This document shows positions 12,289 to 22,700 of a stretch of DNA of 64,000 bases, piece after piece. This DNA comes from Eutypa lata. Taxonomy: Eukaryota; Ascomycota; Sordariomycetes; Xylariales; Diatrypaceae. The position numbers were made by a program, and so were the translations under genes. The notes under the pieces were generated by a model. It ran no database searches. It was not told the DNA's origin and was given only the letters and a program-made list of their open reading frames with translations. The stretch lies in the NCBI GenBank assembly GCA_022661535.1, contig JAKULF010000003.1:5332001-5396000 (forward strand), read 5' to 3'. The stretch's first letter is position 1. Each line of letters opens with the position of its first letter.

Positions 12289-12378
12289 TGGCTGCGCCAC
12301 TGCACCGCCGCAGTTGCACGGTAGCTAGTGGGCCGTATCATTTCGTACTTATTAAGCTTAATATAAAAAGAATAAATT
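12289..12378 (+). repeat. Left inverted terminal repeat of the outer element
   Basis: Starts GC-rich (TGGCTGCGCCACTGCACC) and turns AT-rich after about 12345. It matches the complement of 19960-20046 with gaps and mostly transition differences. It ends about 110 bp from the HisRS start codon and overlaps the possible upstream HisRS ATG at 12341. Confidence 0.6.
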
Positions 12379-12539
12379 TTATTATTTTAAAATAATTTAT
12401 TTTTTATAAAATAAAAAAATAATTATAATATAATATTTTAAAAAATTATATTATTTTTAATATTAAATTTTAATTTTAAAAAATTATATAATAATATAAA
12501 ATATAAAAATTATTTAATTATATTATTAAAAATAAATAT

Positions 12540-12754
12540 TATTAAAATATACGAATAAATATTAATCTTAAATAACTTTTAAAAAGTAAAATATATATTA
12601 TTATTTAAAAAAATTTATATTAATTTAATTATAAATTTAAATTATATATTAATTTTTATATTTTAAATATTATACGTAATATTTTAAAATACTTTTAATA
12701 TTTAACTTTTTATTATTATTATAAATCGTTATTAAAACACTTTATTTATTAATA
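12540..12754. repeat. Left LTR of retrotransposon I (215 bp)
   Basis: Aligns without gaps to 19500-19714 at a constant offset of 6960 bp, with shared landmarks TATACGTAATATTTTAAAAT and ATAAATCGTTATTAAA. Confidence 0.85.
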
Positions 12755-15700
12755 CGCTTTTTTATATTAATAAGTAATTAATTTTTTTAAAACTTTAAAA
12801 AACTTAAAAAATTAAATTATAAATTTATTAAAATCGAATTTTTAACTTTTATATTTATTTTTATAATTTAATTATTTAATTATCGGCTTTATTTATATTA
12901 TAATATCGATAACTTCGCTTATATATATACGCTTAAGATTTAATTAAATTATTATTTATTAATAAATTTTTTAATTTTATATATAAAATTTATAATATTA
13001 TTAATTAATATATTATTAATTATATAAAATTAAATAAAATTTAAAATTTTTAATTTTAAAGATAACGAAAAACTTTAATTAAAAGTTATTAATTATTAAT
13101 TTTTCTTTTTATATTATACATTATAAATATTTAAAAAAATAATTAATAAAAACGAATTTATTTAATAAAAATCGAATTAATTTAAAAGTTATTTTAAATT
13201 TTTTAAATTAAATATTAAAAAAAAAAACTTTTAAATTAAATAAATATAATAATTATAAAAGAAATATCGTAATAATATAAAATTTTAAAAAATACCGATT
13301 TTTTTGTATAATAAAAGTTTAATAAATGTTATTTTTTTATTATTTTAATTAATTTAATTTACTTATTAATTAATATATTTTTTAATTTTTTAAACGATTT
13401 TTAAATTAATTTTAAATTTAATTTTATTATAAATTTATTAAAGGTTTTTTAATTAAAAAATTTAATAAAGTTATTTATTAAATTTTTATTCGTTTTAATA
13501 TATTAAACTTTAATATAATTATTATTAACTTTTTAATATATATAATAATAATCGATTTAAATATAACGCTTTTTTTTAAACATTATAATTTTTTTTATTT
13601 TTTTAATATATTTATATTATTTTTTAATAAAATAATAAATTTTTTAAATATTAAATTAAATTTTTATAAAAAGTTTTTAATATTAATTATTTTTATTATT
13701 ATAATACTTAAAGTTATATATTTAACTTTCGTTATATAACAAATAATAATCGTTTAAAGTTTTAAAATTTATATAATAAAAACTTTTATTATATAAAATA
13801 TATAATTTATAATCGATTTATTTAAATTAAAATTATTATTATAATTAAAATTTATTATTTTAAATAATTTAAAATTATTATATTTATAATATAAATATTT
13901 TTTATTTAAAGTTTAATATTAAATTAATAAGTTTATAATATTATTTATATATTTTAATAAACGTTTAATATAATTTATATATTTTAATAATAAATTATTT
14001 ATAAATTAAATTTAAATAAACGTTATATAAATTATATTAAATTTAATTATATAATTTAAAAAATTAAACTTTTTAATTAAATTTATATATTTAAATGTTT
14101 CGTTTTTAATAATAATCTTTTAATTTTAAATTATATATTATTTATAATTTAAAAAAAACGAAATAAATAATAACTTTATATTATTTATATTTATTATTCG
14201 AAGTAATTTTTTAATATATTATTATTAATTTAAATAAATATTATTAATAAAATTTAATTTAATAATATAAATATTTAAAAATTAATTAATTTTATTTAAG
14301 TTTTTAATAATAATTATTTTAATAATAATTTTCGTAAATTTTATAAAACGTTTTTTATTTATATTAAATAATAAAAAATTATTAATATATAAAATTATAA
14401 TATTATTTATTTTAAAATTTAAATAAATAACGTTATTTAATATTAAAATTATAAAGTTTAATTATTTTAAAATAATTTTAATTTTTATTTATTAAATTAT
14501 ATTAATTTATTTAAATTTATATAAAAAGTTTATTTATTAAATAATATAATTTAAATTATATTTATATTTTTTTTTTAAAATATATATTAAAGTATTTTTT
14601 TAATAACGAAAATATTTTTATAAATAAATTTTTTTTTAATTTATTATTAAAATACGTTATAATAAAATTTATTTATATAATATATTAATTATATAAAATT
14701 ACGAAAATTATAAAGATTTATTAATGTATAATTTAAATTATAATTACGAAAATTTTATTATAATTAATATTTTTTTATTATATAAATTTTTTTATATATA
14801 TATAAACTTTTAACTTTTTAAAATCGTTTATTAATATAAATTTTTTTTATAATATTTATATAACTTTTATTAAATATTTATATATTATTTCGATTAATAA
14901 AATAAATTTAAATAATTTTTAATTAATATTTTTTTATATTTTTATAAATATTACTTTTATTTATAAGTTTTTTTCGAAATTTATTAAAGCTTTTTTTAAT
15001 AACGAATTATTTTTAAATATTATTATTATTAATTTATATATTTTTAAATATTTTAAAAAGTTTAATATTTTATAAAAGTTTTTAAAAATATTATATTATT
15101 TTTTTTCGAATAAAAATATTATTTATATATAAAAATAAATTTATATTATTATTTTAAAAGCATTATTAAAACTTATAAATTTGCATTTTTAATTATTTAT
15201 AATATTATTATTAATAAAATCGAATTTAAAATTATATTTATTAATATTTTCGTTTTTTTAAATAAATCGTATTTAATATAATTTAATTATAATTTTAAAA
15301 TATTTTTTAAAAGCATTATATATATAAAATTTAAAAATTATTTTTTTTAAACGATTACGTTTACGTTTAATAAATTTTTTTTTTATTTTTTTTATTCGTT
15401 TCGTTATTAAATATAACGTTATTATTTTCGTTTTAAATATTAACTTTTTTTTTTATTAATTCGATAACGAAGTTATTTTTAAATTTATTTTAAAAATAAT
15501 TAAATAATATTTTTTAAATTAAAAAAAATATTTAATTTCGTAAAGTTTTTATATATTATAATATAAAAAGTTATAAAAAAACGTTTTTTTTTATTAATTA
15601 TATAATATAATTTTTTTTTTCGTATTTTAAAAAGATATTTTTTATATTTTAATTAATTAATTTTTTAAATTAAACTTTTTTTTAATTAATAAATATAACG

Positions 15701-18700
15701 TAACGTAATTTTAAAATGTATAAATATTCGTAATAAAATAAATAATTATCGTTAAAATTTAAATTTTTTTAATAAATTTTTATAAAAATTATATTTTTAA
15801 TTAATAATTAATTTATTTTATTAATTATTTTAATAATTACTTTTATAACGTAATTTTAAAAATATATAAAAAATTTTATTTAAATTATATAAACTTTAAC
15901 TTTATTTTATATAAATTCGATAATATATTTTATAATTTTATTTTAATATTAATTATAAAATAATAATAATTAAAGTTTAATATTACGTTTTTTATAAAAT
16001 TCGTTTATTTTAAATATATTAAATTTTCGTTTATTATTTAATTTTAAAATTTAAATTACTTTTTTATTATTATTTTTATTAAAAAATTAATTAATAAAAT
16101 ATTAAATTATTTTTTTAATATAATTTTATAAATATTATTAAATATCGTTTTTAATTTTTATCGATTTTATATTATAATATTAATTATAATTTTCGATTAT
16201 TAAATTATAATATAAATTATTACGTAATAATATAAGTTATATTATATTTATATTATATTATATAATTTTATTTATATAAATTAACTTTTTAAAATATTTT
16301 TTAATAAAAACTTTTTTATTTTTATTATATTATAAATTATATAAAATAAAACTTTAATATTTTTAAATTTAAAGTTTATATTATAAAATCGTTTAATAAT
16401 TTAAATTAAGCATTTAATATTAAAGTAATAAAGTTAACGATATTATAAAATAATTTTTTTTATAATATTTTTATTTATTATAACTTTTTTATTATTATTA
16501 AATTTAAATATTATATATTAAAAAATAATTAATTTATTATTATTATTTTTTAATACGTATTTTTATTTATTATTATTAATTTTAAATTTAAATATATTAA
16601 AAATTTATAATAAAAACTTTTATTTTTTTATATTAATTATTATAAAAGCTTTTTTATTTAATAACTTTAAAATATTATAATTTAAATAATTATTTTTTTT
16701 ATATTATATTTTGTTAAAAAATATTTTAAACGAAAACTTTTTAATAATTAAAATATACGATATTATTAAATTTAAACGAGATTTATTAAACTTAATTAAT
16801 TATTATATAATAATATTAATAATTAAAGCGTAAACGAAATTTATTTTAATATTAATAACGAAATAATTTTATTTAATATTTTTAATTATTTTTTTAATTA
16901 AATTATTAAAGTTATTAATAATATTAATATTTAAATCGTTATTTTATAATAATTAATTTTTCGTATTATTTATAAAATATATTTAAAGAATTATTATTTA
17001 ATAAACGATAATTATAACGTTCGAAACGTTTTTTCGTACGATTTTTTTAATATTTTTTTCGTTTTTAACGTTTTTTTATTTAATAAAAATAAAAATTATA
17101 ATACTTTTTAATTTAATTTATTAATATATAACATTAAAAATTAATTTATTATATTATTTAAATAACTTTTTTAATATATTTCGTTTTATAAAAATAATAA
17201 TTAAAAAAGTAAAATTTTTATATATATTTTTAAATTTAATTAAAATTATTAAATCGTTAAATTTAATTAAATAATTATAATTATTATAATCATTATTATT
17301 ATTAATAACTTTACTTTTATTTTTACTTTTATTTTTATTATTATTACTTTTTCGTTTTTCGTTTTCGTAATATTAAAATATATATTTATATTCGTTATAA
17401 TTAAAATAAAAAAGCTTTTTTTTATCGTTTACGAAAAGCTTATTAAATCGATTTTTTTTTATAAATTTAATTTTTTTATTTTTTTATTATTATTATTTTT
17501 TAAGCATATAATTTCGTATTTTTATACGATTTATTAATACTTTTTATTTAATTTTAAAATTTAATATTAAAGTTTTTAATAAGTTTATAAATAAAATAAT
17601 TAATTATTCGTAATATAAAACTTATAATTTTATATTAATAAATAACTTTATTTTTTACGACGTTTATAAATATCGTAATATAAACGGTTTTATTTAATTT
17701 TATATTAATTAATTTTATTTTTTTTATATATTTTTAAAATTATATAATAAAAATAAAAGAATTTTTTTCGTTATATTTAAAATTATAAAAGTTATTTTAA
17801 ATATTTTATTAACGTATTATATTAATTATTAAAAAAGTAAATTATAAAGTTTTTAATATTTTAATTTTTAAAATTATATTTATAATTAATTATTAAAAAT
17901 ATTATTTATAAATTTTTATAATAACTTTTATAAATTTAATTTTAACGAATTTAAATAATTTTATATTTTTTTTATAATTAATTTTTTTTAAAGTAAAACT
18001 TAAAATATTACGTTAAAGTTTTTAATTATCGAAATTTTTAAAGTGATTTTTCTTTTTAACTTTAAAAAAGAATTTTTTTTATTTTTTTTTAAGATTTTTT
18101 TCGATAAATTTTTATAAGTTTTTATTTATTTTTAAAAATTTAAAAAAATAAATTTTTCGAATATTATAATTAAAATTATTTAAATTTAAATTATTTAAAT
18201 TTAAATTATTAAGATTTATACTTTATATATTTTTATATCGTTTATTAAGTTTATTTATTTATTAATTTTTTTTATAATAATATAAAAAAAAAAAAAATTT
18301 TTTTATTTATTTAATTTTATTATTTTAATATTACTTAAATTATAATAACTTTTTAATAAAGTAATTATTAACGAAATTTTAAATTATTATTTATAAATAT
18401 TATAATAAAAGTTTATAAAATATAATTATTTAAATTATAAAAAATACGAAAATTTAAAATAAATTTAATATATAATTTAATTTATTATAAAATTAATATT
18501 ATAAAAAGAAAAAAAATAAATATTTATATATTTAAATAAAATAAAAAGTAAATAATTTATTTATTTATTTTATATTAAATATTTAAATAAATTTTATAAT
18601 TAAAACTTTAATAAAGTAAATATTAAATTTAATTTTATTTTAAATAATATATTTTTTATATTTAATATTATAACGTTAAAATATTATAAAATAAATAAAT

Positions 18701-19499
18701 TTATATTTATTAATAATTATATATTTATTAATATTTACGTTTATTTTATATAAGTTTTATTAAATATTAATTATATATTTATTTATTATTAAAGTATAAT
18801 ATTTATACGTTTATTTTATATTAATTTATTAATTATATAATTAAAGTTAATTTTAACGTTACGATTATTTACGCGTAAATTTAAATTTTATATTTATATA
18901 TTTTTAAATTATTTTATAATAACGTTTATATCGTTTTAATATTAATTTATTATTTTTTATTATTAAATTTTTATTATTAATATAATTTGTTTTTTAATTT
19001 AAGCTTTTTTTATAAAGTTATATATAATACTTTTAATATCGTTTATTATTATAAAAGATTTATTAAATTTATAATAATTTATAAATATTAATAAAAAAAA
19101 AGTTATACGTTTAATTTTAATAAAAAAAAAGATTTAATATAATAACGTTAAAAAATTAACTTAAATAATCGATTTATTTATAAAGTTTTACGGCTTTTTT
19201 AATATTAAAATAAAATTATTTAAATAAATAAAAAAATCGTTTAATTATTAAAGTTTAAATTAAATTAAAAAGATAAAATATTAAGTTATAACTTAATTTA
19301 ATAAAAAAAAAATATTATTAATAACGTAATCGTTATAATTTTTAATAATATTAAAAGTTCGTTTATTTTTCGTTATTATTAATATCGATTTTTTTTATAA
19401 ATTCTTTAAGTTAAAGTTAATAAAACGTCGTTATAAATAATGTATTTATTTTCGTATAAATTTTTTAATTATTAATTTATAAAATCGAAATTATTATTA

Positions 19500-19714
19500 T
19501 ATTAAAATATATAAATAAATATTAATTTTAAATAATTTTCGAAAAGTAAAATATATATTATTATTTAAAAAAGTTTATATTAACTTAATTATAAACTTAA
19601 ATTATATATTAATTTTTATGTTTTAAATATTATACGTAATATTTTAAAATATTTTTAATATTTAATTTTTTATTATTATTATAAATCGTTATTAAAGCAT
19701 TTTATTTATTAATA
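19500..19714. repeat. Right LTR of retrotransposon I (215 bp)
   Basis: Partner of 12540-12754. It retains a few more C and G than the left copy (for example TTTTCGAAAAG and GTTTATATTAACTTAATT). It is followed by AATAC, the less mutated copy of the 5-bp target site. Confidence 0.85.
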
Positions 19715-19959
19715 AATACGTTATTAATTTAAAAATTAATCGCTTTATATTACTTTATATAATATATTTACAAAATGTTATTTAATATCGTAATAAATTA
19801 TTTATAATAATTAAAAAAAAAATTTAAATTTTTTTTATTAAAATAATAATATATTAATTAAAAATATTTAAATTAAAATATTTAATTTTAATTTTAATTT
19901 TTAAAATTATTAAATAAAATTTAATTTTTTTATTAATTTTAAATATCTTATAAGTTTAT

Positions 19960-20046
19960 TTTTATATTAAGTTTAATAAAAGTAATAAATACGGCTACTA
20001 GCCGCAACGCAACTGTTGCACCGCCGCAGCTGCGGTGGCGCAGCCA
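19960..20046 (-). repeat. Right inverted terminal repeat of the outer element
   Basis: Complementary to 12289-12378. The GC-rich distal half (TTGCACCGCCGCAGCTGC) is itself nearly self-complementary and is also present in direct orientation in the left arm (TGCACCGCCGCAGTTGC). It marks an abrupt return to normal base composition about 340 bp before the NEDD8 E1 start codon. Confidence 0.6.
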
Positions 20047-20382
20047 TTATACGAAGAGACGCTTAAGTGATTAAGTCACTAGCCTCTTAGATAACCTTCT
20101 CATCATTTCTAATCCACTGCGCCACATTACTAAGTCCCCACCCCAACGTCACACCTGCAGTTGGTTGCCCGAGATTCACTGTGACTACCATTGCGCCTAC
20201 TGTTGTGCTAAACCACAAACAACCAAGAAAAATCGTACCGGCAGCCTGCTATTGGACAGCCGGATAATCTGAAGCTGTTCGATTTCAACATCACTATCGA
20301 CATCCAGCAATCAAGAGGTCACAGTAGTTAGCAGACGTTGGAGCAAACACTCCGGTGAGGCGTCTCACTAGTAACGGTGAAA
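20047..20382. promoter_or_regulatory. Promoter-proximal segment of the NEDD8 E1 regulatory subunit gene
   Basis: A 336-bp stretch of ordinary composition between the transposon island and the ATG at 20383. No TATA box or other clear site stands out. It must contain the core promoter unless transcription starts inside the island. The minus strand carries GTGGCGCAGTGGATTAG near 20105-20135, which resembles a tRNA A box, but no B box or cloverleaf was found. Confidence 0.4.
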
Positions 20383-22239
20383 ATGACTGAGATCGTAACA
20401 AGTCAGACTCCCCCGATACTCCACGGCCCAACAGAGAAGGAGAAGAAATATGATAGACAGCTTAGACTGTGGGCTGCGAGCGGCCAGGCAGCCCTCGAGT
20501 CTGCCCACATCCTTCTTGTGAATACGGGTGCTGGATGCGTGGGTGTAGAGACGCTCAAGAATCTCGTACTTCCAGGTGAGTTGGGCCTTTACGAAGTTCA
20601 CGAGATACCTAGTCTATTCCGATGCTAATGAGACTACAGGTATTGGGAAGTTTACCATAGCGGATAGTGCTACAGTGAAGGAGGCTGATCTCGGTGTGAA
20701 CTTTTTCCTTGACAAAAGTTGCTTGGGGAAACCGCGATCAGAGTGCTGCACCAAATTGCTTCAGGAACTAAATCCAGAGGTTGAAGGGGACTGGTTTCCC
20801 AAGCAAGAGGTAAGTGGTACCTAATATACGTATGAACAGTATAGCATAGCTAACCAATGCCCGTGTAGGGTCCTCTTGACTTAACAAAAATACTAGGAAC
20901 GGGAGGCATCTACACGATGATCATGTACACCTATCCGATCCGGAAAGAGGACCTCTCTGTCATCGAATCCTATGCAAGTCAGCATAAGACTCCGGTAGTA
21001 TCGATTCACTCGGCAGGCTTTTACTCCTACTTCAAGATCAATCTCCCAGGCACCTTCCCCATAGTGGACACTCACCCTGAAGTAGAGAAAACATCAGATT
21101 TGCGCCTCTTGAACCCCTGGCCTGAACTTGTGGACTTCTCCAAAGAGATGACGAAGAACCTTGACAGTCTGGACAATCACGATCATGGGCATATACCTTA
21201 CGTGGTCATCTTGCTTTATTACCTAGAGCAGTGGCGACAGTCGCACAATGGCGAGAACCCTATCTCGAGCAAGGATAAGAGAGAGTTCCGCCACTTGGTT
21301 TTAAGTAGCGCGAGAACGAACAACCCGGAAGGTGGCGAGGAGAACTTTCAAGAGGCTGAGGCAGCGATCAACAAGAATATAGTAGCCCCGCGCCTAGAAG
21401 ACGGAGTAAAGGAGATCTTTAATCACCAAGTCGCCGATGGGGTAAGATTTTCTGCCGCTATATCCATGCCCGCAGTGCAGTATGACTAACCTCGGTAGTT
21501 TGAGAGTAAATCAACGTTCTGGTTAATTGCGGAGGCCGTTAAAATTTTCTACGAGAAGCATGGTTGCCTGCCCCTGCCTGGGGCTTTACCCGACATGAAG
21601 GCCCAGTCCAGCGTCTACGTCAAACTGCAGAGCCTATACAAGACGAAGGCACGGAAAGATGCACAGGAGGTGTTCGAGACCGTCAAGGGCCTGCCTGGTG
21701 GCGAACACGCCGATTTCACAGAAGTAGAGCTATTCTGCAAGAACGCTCGCTTCGTGAAATTAATCAATGCAGCCGGCGGTAACCGCGAGCTGGGAGAGAC
21801 GTTCGGTAGGTTTCCAGACCTTTTTAGGGGATCTCACGACGTAGGTATGCGCTAACAAGTTATAGCCGCCGAGAAGACGAAGGATCAGGAGGCTGAAGAG
21901 ACGCACGAAATGACAGGCGGGGCGATGAGCTTGCCCAAATCGAACTTTTTTATCTACTTAGCCTTAATTGCAACCGCCCACAACCCGGGAGCCACAGCAG
22001 ACGACATCATCGCGACCATCGATGACCTAGTCCCGCACGCTTCCGATTGCGAGAGATTCCTGCAGGCTGCTCAAGAGGTGGCTCGAGCTGGAGGCGGCGA
22101 GCTTCACAACATATCCGCCCTTACAGGTGGTATGGTTGCACAGGAGGCGATCAAGATCATCACGAAGCAGTATATCCCCATTGACAATACCTGCATATTC
22201 GACGGGATCAGCAGCCGATGTCAGGTACTCCGACTATAA
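20383..22239 (+). CDS. ULA1: NEDD8-activating enzyme E1 regulatory subunit (Ula1/NAE1/APP-BP1)
   Basis: Five exons, 20383-20575, 20640-20809, 20869-21441, 21499-21805 and 21866-22239, join to 538 residues, close to the human protein (534). It pairs with Uba3 to adenylate NEDD8/Rub1 and start neddylation of cullins. The N-terminus carries the E1 signature [20 protein letters not shown] and a Rossmann start [20 protein letters not shown]. The middle has [31 protein letters not shown] and the [13 protein letters not shown] block. The C-terminus has the conserved [21 protein letters not shown] and FDGISS. As expected for this subunit, no catalytic cysteine motif is present. Introns are 57-64 nt with TGCTAAT, GCTAACC or ACTAACC branch sites. 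The gene is divergent from HisRS across the transposon island. Confidence 0.95.
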
Positions 22240-22626
22240 GAGCCGGACCCTTAAGGGAAAAAAAATTCATTGGAAATTTGCCCATGAACTTCGACGCTGG
22301 CTCTTCTTGCCCTCATGGTGCAGATCCGCTTCCAACCATGGAGAAGTTGGAGATAGTGGATACTTTTGTAGAGCCTGGAAGCTTGGCGGTCGCGGCGATA
22401 CTACCCTTTAACACCATCTTGTATTCTTAAGAGATATGGTGGAGCCTGTCGTCGGACCGTAGGTCCTTAGAGTAACCTCATGGTCTTCACCTAACGCCGT
22501 TATGGGGTTCTGCGGACCCTAATAATAGAGAGAAGCTACAGCTATGCTGACATACTCGAGATGTCATCTACCTTGTCTAAGCGTGTTGTCCTGTTGACTG
22601 AAAACCCGATTTATGACGTTGAATAC

Positions 22627-22700
22627 ATGACGCAACACCTCGCAAATGCATGTTTCTTGAAGGAATGACGCAACAGCTCGTAGATACATGCTTCGTAGAT
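22627..22700. repeat. Imperfect 38-bp tandem duplication
   Basis: ATGACGCAACACCTCG at 22627 is repeated as ATGACGCAACAGCTCG at 22665, and the homology continues through ATGCATGTTTC / ATACATGCTTC. Most differences are transitions. It lies in the 3' flank of the NEDD8 E1 gene, with no function evident. Confidence 0.6.

Larger units (their letters stand above)
12540..19714 (-). mobile_element. LTR retrotransposon I, destroyed by RIP
   Basis: Two colinear direct repeats of 215 bp (12540-12754 and 19500-19714) differ by about 14 positions, all transitions, without indels. Both begin TATTAAAA and end TTAATA, as expected when TG...CA termini are converted to TA...TA by RIP. Flanking 5-mers AATAT (12535-12539) and AATAC (19715-19719) form a target duplication differing by one C-to-T change. 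The 6.7-kb interior has no open frame and cannot be assigned to Copia or Gypsy. Minus orientation is suggested weakly: read on that strand, the right LTR is followed by TAATAATAATTTCG (a TGG-type primer site after RIP), and the left LTR is preceded by the purine tract AAAAAAGCG. Confidence 0.85.
12289..20046. mobile_element. RIP-mutated nested transposon island; outer inverted-repeat element
   Basis: The two edges of the AT-rich island resemble each other in inverted orientation. TGGCTGCGCCAC begins at 12289 and its complement ends at 20046. Further in, GCTAGTGGGCCGTAT (from 12323) matches the complement of ATACGGCTACTAGC (near 19990-20003), followed by similar ATTAA(G/A)CTTAATATAAAAA on both arms. 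Arms are about 85-90 bp with small gaps. After subtracting the inserted LTR retrotransposon (12540-19714 plus one target copy), the outer element is about 580 bp, the size of a non-autonomous DNA transposon. No clear target duplication was found at the outermost ends, so the class is an inference. Confidence 0.6.

Noticed and set aside
12355..19990. AT-rich block as inserted mitochondrial DNA, centromere or A+T spacer
   Set aside because: Paired LTRs, a 5-bp target duplication, all-transition differences, CpA depletion with CpG kept and flanking nuclear genes point to RIP-mutated transposons.
20095..20140. tRNA-like A box (GTGGCGCAGTGGATTAG, minus strand)
   Set aside because: No B box, T arm or acceptor pairing could be found in the expected spacing.
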